From positions 1-28,289 of the forward strand of contig VXON01000139.1 in the NCBI GenBank assembly GCA_009840065.1: a DNA stretch of 28,289 bases, given 5' to 3'. This stretch comes from Cenarchaeum sp. SB0662_bin_33 (GTDB taxonomy: Archaea > Thermoproteota > Nitrososphaeria > Nitrososphaerales > Nitrosopumilaceae). The position numbers and the translations under genes are program-made. Of the stretch, positions 23,187 through 28,289 are shown in pieces. How positions within the stretch are numbered: position 1 is the stretch's first letter; the number at the start of each line of letters is the position of its first letter. The notes under the pieces were generated by a model, which was given only the letters and a program-made list of their open reading frames with translations, searched no databases and was not told the DNA's origin.

Positions 23187-24038
23187 ATGGAGGGTAAGGC
23201 ATTCTGCCCGGCGCATATAACCGGCTTCTTTAGGGCCGATAAGGCCGGCACTCCCGAGGAGACAGGATCCGTGGGGGCAGGCTTTTCCATAAAGATGGGA
23301 GTAGAGACCACCATACGATACACGGGAGGCAGCACAATAAGTGTAACAGGAGATATGTGGAATGGTATGACAGAGTATGCGGCAAACTTGTTCTATGACA
23401 TGATGGGAGAGCGACATGGTGTAGAGATTAATCATAAGACGGGGGTACCCATCGGGTACGGGTTGGGGTCTAGTGGGGCGGTGGCCCTATCGACACTATA
23501 CGCCCTAAATGGTACATTTGATGCCGGCATAGACAGTCAAAGATTAGGGCAGATGGCCCATAGGACGGAGTTACATTTCAACAGTGGTCTGGGAGATGTG
23601 CTGGCAGCATATCATGGTGGATTTGAGGTACGGATCAAGGGCGGCGCCCCTGGATACGGTCGTATTAAAAACCTTGATGTGGGAGACCCATCTATACTGA
23701 TAGTGTGCCTTGCGCCATCATCCACCAATACGTTTCTCCAAAAATATATTCAGAGTGATGACAGCATGATTGATGTGATGCTAGATTGTGGGAATTTGAG
23801 ACTCTTTCAGGAGATGTCAATGAATTTTGCCAAAAAGAACAATGTCATAACGGCAGAGATGAACAATGTAATAAGGCGCATAACGGATGCTGGTGCGCCC
23901 TGCGGCGTGGCCATGGTGGGCGAGACAGTATTCTGTATGGTTCCCCCGGAGGAGGCGCATGTAATCGTGGATGCGCTACACCCATATGACTTATACCACA
24001 CCAGTATAGATACTGAGGGGGCCCGAATAATACAATGA
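23187..24038 (+). CDS. pantoate kinase (GHMP family)
   Basis: The 283-residue GHMP-fold kinase phosphorylates pantoate to 4-phosphopantoate, the archaeal replacement for the bacterial pantothenate kinase route. The start MEGKAFCPAHITGFF and the ATP-binding GHMP motif PIGYGLGSSGAVALS (about 88-102) are typical of this family; LGDVLAAYHGGFEVRIKGGAPG follows. The identity is strengthened by its neighbour, phosphopantothenate synthetase, which uses its product and overlaps it by four bases. A TATA-like box lies 27 bp upstream. Length fits archaeal pantoate kinases. Confidence 0.92.
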   Translation: MEGKAFCPAHITGFFRADKAGTPEETGSVGAGFSIKMGVETTIRYTGGSTISVTGDMWNGMTEYAANLFYDMMGERHGVEINHKTGVPIGYGLGSSGAVALSTLYALNGTFDAGIDSQRLGQMAHRTELHFNSGLGDVLAAYHGGFEVRIKGGAPGYGRIKNLDVGDPSILIVCLAPSSTNTFLQKYIQSDDSMIDVMLDCGNLRLFQEMSMNFAKKNNVITAEMNNVIRRITDAGAPCGVAMVGETVFCMVPPEEAHVIVDALHPYDLYHTSIDTEGARIIQ

Positions 24039-24781
24039 CTGTACCAAAATCACACCCCCGTTATGAGTCATTGCGTATAAGGGAGATGCTATCTGCTGGT
24101 TTCCTGAGCGGTGCGGTGGCCCTAGAGGGTGTGATGGCTCATGGTCGCGGAGAGGCATTAGACTATATCCTAGGGGAAGAGACCCCAACCACATCCAAGG
24201 CAGCAGCACGGGCCGCGGCGGCCACATTACTGTTGTCATCATATCCTGTAATATCCGTAAACGGAAATGTAGCGGCACTCTGTAGTAGGGAGATTGTAAA
24301 TCTGTCGTGCGTGTCCAGCTCCAAAATAGAGGTGAATCTATTCTATGATAGCATGCAGAGGCGTCGAATCATAATAGGAATGCTGCGCAGGGCCGGTGCC
24401 AGAGAAGTATTGGGACTGGAGAAGACTAGTGTAATAGAGGGTTTTGAGTCGGCTCGGAGGATGACAAGTTATGATGGGATATACAAGGCCGACACGGTCA
24501 TAGTCCCTCTAGAGGACGGGGACAGGACGCAGTCCCTTGTGGATATGGGAAAGAAGGTAATAACCATAGACCTAAATCCACTCTCCCGTACGGCGCGCAC
24601 GGCAAGCATTACCATAGTGGACAACATAGTCCGGGCTCTGCCCCTGCTGGCCAGTTATTGTAGAGAGATGAAGAGTTACGATACGAAGCAATTAGAGGAG
24701 ATTGTAGAGTTTGACAACATGATAAACCTAAAAGAGTGTGTACAACACATCAAGGAGGGGTTGAAAGACAGCTATGCATAA
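24035..24781 (+). CDS. 4-phosphopantoate--beta-alanine ligase (phosphopantothenate synthetase)
   Basis: This 248-residue protein belongs to the archaeal phosphopantothenate synthetase family, which joins 4-phosphopantoate and beta-alanine using ATP. Recognisable parts are the helical start HPRYESLRIREMLSAGF, PVISVNGNVAALC, the segment KIEVNLFYDSMQRR, and the C-terminal IDLNPLSRTARTASITIVDN. The SVNGN and NPLSRT motifs are hallmarks. It overlaps pantoate kinase (four bases) and panB (eight bases), so all are translationally coupled. Length is normal. No odd residues noticed. Confidence 0.92.
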   Translation: MTVPKSHPRYESLRIREMLSAGFLSGAVALEGVMAHGRGEALDYILGEETPTTSKAAARAAAATLLLSSYPVISVNGNVAALCSREIVNLSCVSSSKIEVNLFYDSMQRRRIIIGMLRRAGAREVLGLEKTSVIEGFESARRMTSYDGIYKADTVIVPLEDGDRTQSLVDMGKKVITIDLNPLSRTARTASITIVDNIVRALPLLASYCREMKSYDTKQLEEIVEFDNMINLKECVQHIKEGLKDSYA

Positions 24782-25577
24782 GAGGGTAATGGACATAGTC
24801 CGTATGAAGAATAGAAAAAAGATAGTTACCGTTACGGCATATGATTATACGATGGCCGCCCTCTGTGATGAGGGGGGTGCGGATATTCTGTTGGTGGGAG
24901 ATAGTGCGGGAATGGTAATGCTGGGTTATAAAAGCACAATACCGGTTAGTATGGATGAGATGTGTATGTTTACAGGAGCCGTCTCCCGGGCCAGAAGGCA
25001 TGCTCTGGTTGTGGCGGATTTGCCCTTCTCATCGTATAATATAAGCAGGCAGGAGGCCATACGAAATTCCGGCAGATTGATACAGTGTGGTGCCGATGCG
25101 GTAAAACTGGAGGGGGGCATGACGCAGGCAGAGACGATACGGAGTATTGTGGACGCAGGAATACCCGTAATGGGTCACATAGGCATTCAGCCACAGAGTG
25201 CAGAGATACTAGACGGCTATGGTATTCGTGGAGAGAGTTGGGAAGAGGCCGAATCCCTACAGAATGACGCATATGCAATACAGGATGCGGGTGCATTCTC
25301 CGTGGTGCTGGAGAAGGTGGCGGCACCCACGGCCAAAAAAATTACAGACTCGATAAATATACCTACCATAGGAATAGGGTCTGGGGTGGGATGTGATGGG
25401 CAAGTGCTGGTCATGCAAGACATGTTGGGTATGCATAAAAACAACCTGCGATTCGTGAAGCAGTATGCCAATCTAGCGGAGGATATAATGGGGGCCATAA
25501 ATACATACAAGGAAGATGTGGAGAAAGAACGGTTTCCATCCAAAGAGCACTCTTTTGGGGATGATATAAAGCCTTGA
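24774..25577 (+). CDS. panB: 3-methyl-2-oxobutanoate hydroxymethyltransferase
   Basis: PanB makes ketopantoate from 2-oxoisovalerate and methylene-tetrahydrofolate (or an archaeal pterin). The 267-residue TIM-barrel protein shows LLVGDSAGMVMLGY and VVADLPFSSY with the two metal-binding aspartates, ADAVKLEGG with the substrate lysine, VMGHIGIQPQS, VLEKVAAP with the catalytic glutamate, and IGIGSGVGCDGQVLV. All conserved residues are present. It sits third in the operon although it acts first in the pathway; the NADPH-dependent ketopantoate reductase is not in the window. It overlaps the next gene by four bases. Confidence 0.97.
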   Translation: MHKRVMDIVRMKNRKKIVTVTAYDYTMAALCDEGGADILLVGDSAGMVMLGYKSTIPVSMDEMCMFTGAVSRARRHALVVADLPFSSYNISRQEAIRNSGRLIQCGADAVKLEGGMTQAETIRSIVDAGIPVMGHIGIQPQSAEILDGYGIRGESWEEAESLQNDAYAIQDAGAFSVVLEKVAAPTAKKITDSINIPTIGIGSGVGCDGQVLVMQDMLGMHKNNLRFVKQYANLAEDIMGAINTYKEDVEKERFPSKEHSFGDDIKP

Positions 25578-26818
25578 GTAAGAGGCACCCATCCTTGGAC
25601 ATAACGGGTACGGAGGGTACGGAGTTGGAAGGTAAGCGGGTAGCGATATGTGTAACGGGTAGCGTGGCCGCATATAGGGCCATAGAGGCATCCAGATTAT
25701 TAATGCGCCATGGCGCCCAGGTTCAATGCATACTAAGCCCGTCGGCAGCAAAACTGATAACCCCTGCATACTTTACGTGGGCTACTGGAAATTCCACCAT
25801 GTCGTCCCTAAGCGGAAATATGGAACATATAGAACTGGCCGACTATAAAAAATCAGATTTAATTGTGGTGTATCCGGCCACTGCCAATACGATAGGAAAG
25901 CTGGCAAACGGTATAGATGATACGGCACTATCCACCGTACTGACAACTGCACTTGGTTCAGATACACCCATAATAATATGCCCCGCAATGCATGATGCAA
26001 TATACAATAATGTTGCCGTTAAGAGAAATATCAAATTTCTGGAACAGTCGGTACGGTTCCTGATGCCCAAAATTTTAGAGGGGAAGGCAAAGGTTGTAGA
26101 ACCATCCGAGGTGCGAGATGTGGTTGTAGATGTGCTGACAAAAGCCACACGGTTGCGCGGAAGAAAGGTGCTGGTGGTGGCCGGCCCAACCCTAGAACGC
26201 ATAGACCCGGTACGGGCGCTAACCAACATGAGTACGGGTATGACCGGAGTATTATTGGCAAGAGAGTTGATTCTAGATGGATGTGATGTCACAATGGTGT
26301 ATGGTCCGGGCCGGGAGAGGCCACCGTCCGGCGCCAAGGTGATAAATGTGACTAGTGTGGCCGAGATGATGGAGGCCACAATACGTGAAACCAAGCATAA
26401 TTTCGATATTATTGTGATGATGGCGGCGGCGGCGGACTATACCCCCACAGAGTATAACCGCCTCAAGATAGACAGTACGCAGGATGGTCTAAATCTAACC
26501 TTTAGAAAGACACCCAAGATAATAGACCAAATACGGAATGCAGCCCCAAACTCGTTCTTGGTGGGATTCAAGGCCGAGGTGAATATCACTGAAGAGGATT
26601 TGATAAAATCCGCCCGGGAGAAGCTCAAGGATTCAAAGGCAGACATGATGGTGGCCAATGATGTAGGAGATGGCTACCAGAGCGATCCTGAAAATAACAA
26701 GATAGTCATAGTAGATGCAGAGACTCATTCAGTTTCAGGGCGCAAGAAGAAGCAGGATATAGTAAAATTCATGAAAGAGAAGATAGAAGAAAAGTGGGCA
26801 GAAAAAAACAGTCTGTAA
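25574..26818 (+). CDS. coaBC: bifunctional phosphopantothenoylcysteine synthetase/decarboxylase
   Basis: This 414-residue fused enzyme adds cysteine to 4'-phosphopantothenate and decarboxylates the product to 4'-phosphopantetheine. The N-terminal flavoprotein CoaC half (about 20-195) has ICVTGSVAAYRAIEASRLL, the active-site histidine in MEHIELA, and PAMHDAIY, the archaeal version of the bacterial PAMN motif. The C-terminal CoaB half (about 200-410) has VVAGPTLERIDPVRALTNMSTG, MMAAAADYTP and RLKIDS with the key lysine. The start is TTG 25574, overlapping the panB TGA (TTGA). It ends the core CoA operon, leaving only the last two CoA steps to genes elsewhere. Confidence 0.96.
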   Translation: MSKRHPSLDITGTEGTELEGKRVAICVTGSVAAYRAIEASRLLMRHGAQVQCILSPSAAKLITPAYFTWATGNSTMSSLSGNMEHIELADYKKSDLIVVYPATANTIGKLANGIDDTALSTVLTTALGSDTPIIICPAMHDAIYNNVAVKRNIKFLEQSVRFLMPKILEGKAKVVEPSEVRDVVVDVLTKATRLRGRKVLVVAGPTLERIDPVRALTNMSTGMTGVLLARELILDGCDVTMVYGPGRERPPSGAKVINVTSVAEMMEATIRETKHNFDIIVMMAAAADYTPTEYNRLKIDSTQDGLNLTFRKTPKIIDQIRNAAPNSFLVGFKAEVNITEEDLIKSAREKLKDSKADMMVANDVGDGYQSDPENNKIVIVDAETHSVSGRKKKQDIVKFMKEKIEEKWAEKNSL

Positions 26819-27639
26819 ACTCTTCCCAAAAGAAAGCCTGTATGGATATATGGAACGAGGTGGCGCCCCGCTATCATAAAAAGTGGATCAAACCCAAGGC
26901 AGCGCCCTTTAATTGTACCAGTGAGATGCTTCATATGTTAAACATAAGAAGAGGCGACTATGTACTTGATGTGGCATGTGGCACGGGTTCTGCCATAACA
27001 GAGTTGATGAAATTAGTGGGCACGCATGGGTGCGTAGTGGGCGTGGATATGTCATGGGCCGCCTTGAATATCGCAAGGCAGGGCAATCCAGCTCTTTCCA
27101 ATCTAGGTTTTGTAAACGGAGATGCAGAGACTGTAAAATTTGCCCGTGTTTTTGATGCGATAACATGTCAGTTTGGCATATTCTTCTTCCCAGATGCCCC
27201 TGCCGCCCTGTTAAACTTGAAAAAAGTACTAAAAGAGAGTGGCAGGTTGGGCATTGCAGTCCATGGCCAGGACACCCCATATCATACCTGTTTTATAAAA
27301 GAGGTGACCCGGTACATACCAGATTACTACAAGCCCGACATGTTGCCATTAGACAGATACTCCCAGATAGAATCATTATATGATCTGGTAAAGGACGCAG
27401 GTTTTGCCGATATAACCATCAGGGATGTAACGTATACATTCAGTCCGGGTAATTTTACATCATATTGGGAGAATTACATTCAATATATAGCGGAGCCATA
27501 CCGCCAAAAAATTGAATCATTAAGTGATACGGAGAGGACCAGTCTGCAAGAGTCCATACGATATAAAACTATACAGTACATTAAAGATGATATTATAGAA
27601 TTTCCGTGGCAAGTTTTAATTTTAGGAGCGATTGTATAG
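26794..27639 (+). CDS. SAM-dependent methyltransferase (UbiE/class I)
   Basis: This 281-residue class I methyltransferase has motif I VLDVACGTGSA for AdoMet binding. GVDMSWAALNIARQ (acidic residue for the ribose), FVNGDAETVKFA and FDAITCQFGIFFFPDA follow. The N-terminal CMDIWNEVAPRYHKKW is typical of UbiE/COQ5-like enzymes that methylate lipids or quinones. The start GTG 26794 overlaps coaBC by 25 bases; ATG 26842 (MDIWNEV) is an alternative but would cut conserved residues. Co-transcription with the CoA genes is likely. The substrate is unknown; a role in quinone methylation would be inference. Confidence 0.85.
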   Translation: MGRKKQSVNSSQKKACMDIWNEVAPRYHKKWIKPKAAPFNCTSEMLHMLNIRRGDYVLDVACGTGSAITELMKLVGTHGCVVGVDMSWAALNIARQGNPALSNLGFVNGDAETVKFARVFDAITCQFGIFFFPDAPAALLNLKKVLKESGRLGIAVHGQDTPYHTCFIKEVTRYIPDYYKPDMLPLDRYSQIESLYDLVKDAGFADITIRDVTYTFSPGNFTSYWENYIQYIAEPYRQKIESLSDTERTSLQESIRYKTIQYIKDDIIEFPWQVLILGAIV

Positions 27640-27643
27640 TATT

Positions 27644-28093
27644 ATGGGTGGGGATGGCAAGAAATTCCTAAAGACAAGGGCGCCATTCTATCTTGCAGGT
27701 GTAACTATTCTAGCGGTCTTTATAATACCAAACATGCTGGCGGTCGAATTGAGAGACATAATACCGGAGACCCTAAGCCCGGATGAGATGGAGGTATTAC
27801 AGAGTGTTTTTGACTATACAGGTCCCAATGATACAGGGATTAACGTTTATGAGGCTATATCCGAGAGAGTTGTAGAACGGTACCCGGATGGTAATGTGTA
27901 CGAGCACCACTCCACCATATTGCATGCAATAGTTACCAATACGGGTGGGGGCCTATACAGAGTAGTCCTAGATTTTGAGTCGCAGAGTGATGAATTATAC
28001 TTTGATATGAACATAAATGTCACAGATGGGGAGGTCACTGGAAACAATAATTTATCAAAGGATGTAATAGATTTGGTGTATTATTATGATTAG
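27644..28093 (+). CDS. small membrane-anchored protein of unknown function
   Basis: This 149-residue protein has a short basic lead (MGGDGKKFLKTRAP), one membrane helix (about 16-35, FYLAGVTILAVFIIPNMLAV) and a soluble extracytoplasmic part. The latter is acidic, with ISERVVERYPDGNVYEHH and a likely beta-rich C-terminal half (LHAIVTNTGGGLYRVVLDFE). I choose ATG 27644; a TTG at 27632 overlapping the methyltransferase stop is possible. It follows the methyltransferase by four bases, so it is probably the last gene of the operon. No family recognised. Confidence 0.7.
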   Translation: MGGDGKKFLKTRAPFYLAGVTILAVFIIPNMLAVELRDIIPETLSPDEMEVLQSVFDYTGPNDTGINVYEAISERVVERYPDGNVYEHHSTILHAIVTNTGGGLYRVVLDFESQSDELYFDMNINVTDGEVTGNNNLSKDVIDLVYYYD

Positions 28094-28289
28094 TTGCGTC
28101 CATATGCCTGACAGGTTAGTTATAGAAAAATTATAATTTTAAATATTCAATTCCTCCATAAATGTGGATAATTTGTATGAACCAAGCTTTTTTCACAATA
28201 TAATTAAACCAACAAATATTTTATTTTATAGCAGGAATCGAAACATTTATAGCGCGATCTTTATTCATGATAGTATATTGATGTGTTCG
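28094..28289. other. AT-rich end of window, possible terminator and promoter
   Basis: The AT-rich tail holds a 14-bp perfect palindrome AAAATTATAATTTT (28127-28140) and a T-run at 28188-28193 that could end the upstream operon. A TATA-like ATTTATAG (28247-28254) sits about 27-31 bp before TTG 28278 / ATG 28281, where a plus-strand gene may begin and be cut off by the window edge. None of these is firm. Confidence 0.3.

Noticed and set aside
1..28289. CRISPR array near the Cas4-like gene
   Set aside because: No regularly spaced repeats were found anywhere in the window, and no cas1 or cas2 is present.

Overview
The window looks like a chromosomal segment of a Thaumarchaeota (Nitrososphaerota) archaeon. 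The evidence is an archaeal/V-type ATP synthase, archaeal PyrI, archaeal UMP kinase and the archaea-specific pantoate kinase and phosphopantothenate synthetase route to CoA. Many genes also have a TATA-like box about 21-30 bp before the start codon, as in leaderless archaeal transcripts. TTG and GTG starts and ATA isoleucine codons are common. Base composition looks intermediate by eye (not counted), and two decayed transposable elements are present. No ammonia-oxidation gene or rRNA is in view, so placement below phylum is not supported.

Layout. 1-1.17 kb: an IS630-type insertion sequence whose transposase is broken by at least three frame changes, with imperfect inverted repeats at both ends. 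1.3-7.7 kb (minus strand): atpI, then a two-gene unit of a SNF2-family helicase and an abutting SWIM zinc-finger protein. 7.9-11.6 kb (plus strand): atpE, atpA, atpD, a 43-codon gene and atpK. Where atpB would normally stand between atpA and atpD there is only about 130 bp, including a 30-codon stretch that resembles the C-terminal tail of subunit B. This is the most striking point of the window. 11.65-13.1 kb: divergent pyrI and pyrB with interlocked promoters. 13.1-19.2 kb: a possible gene remnant, a polysaccharide flippase, an anchored beta-sandwich protein, a 36-residue membrane peptide, a Cas4-like protein whose nuclease motif appears lost, a small unknown protein, UMP kinase, a TnpB relic and a DEDDh exonuclease. 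19.25-22.45 kb (minus): a three-gene ABC system (FtsX/MacB-type permease, LolD-type ATPase, secreted and anchored partner). 22.5-28.1 kb (plus): a NUDIX hydrolase, a possible structured RNA, then a tightly overlapped CoA operon (pantoate kinase, phosphopantothenate synthetase, panB, coaBC) continuing into a methyltransferase and a small anchored protein.

How the parts work together. The atp genes encode parts of one ion-driven ATP synthase: membrane stator I, rotor ring K, central stalk D, peripheral stalk E and catalytic A. Subunits B, C and F are not recognisable here. pyrB, pyrI and pyrH belong to pyrimidine nucleotide synthesis. The CoA cluster covers ketopantoate formation, pantoate phosphorylation, condensation with beta-alanine and the two CoaBC steps to phosphopantetheine; ketopantoate reductase must lie elsewhere. 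All assignments come from reading motifs by eye; no database search was run.
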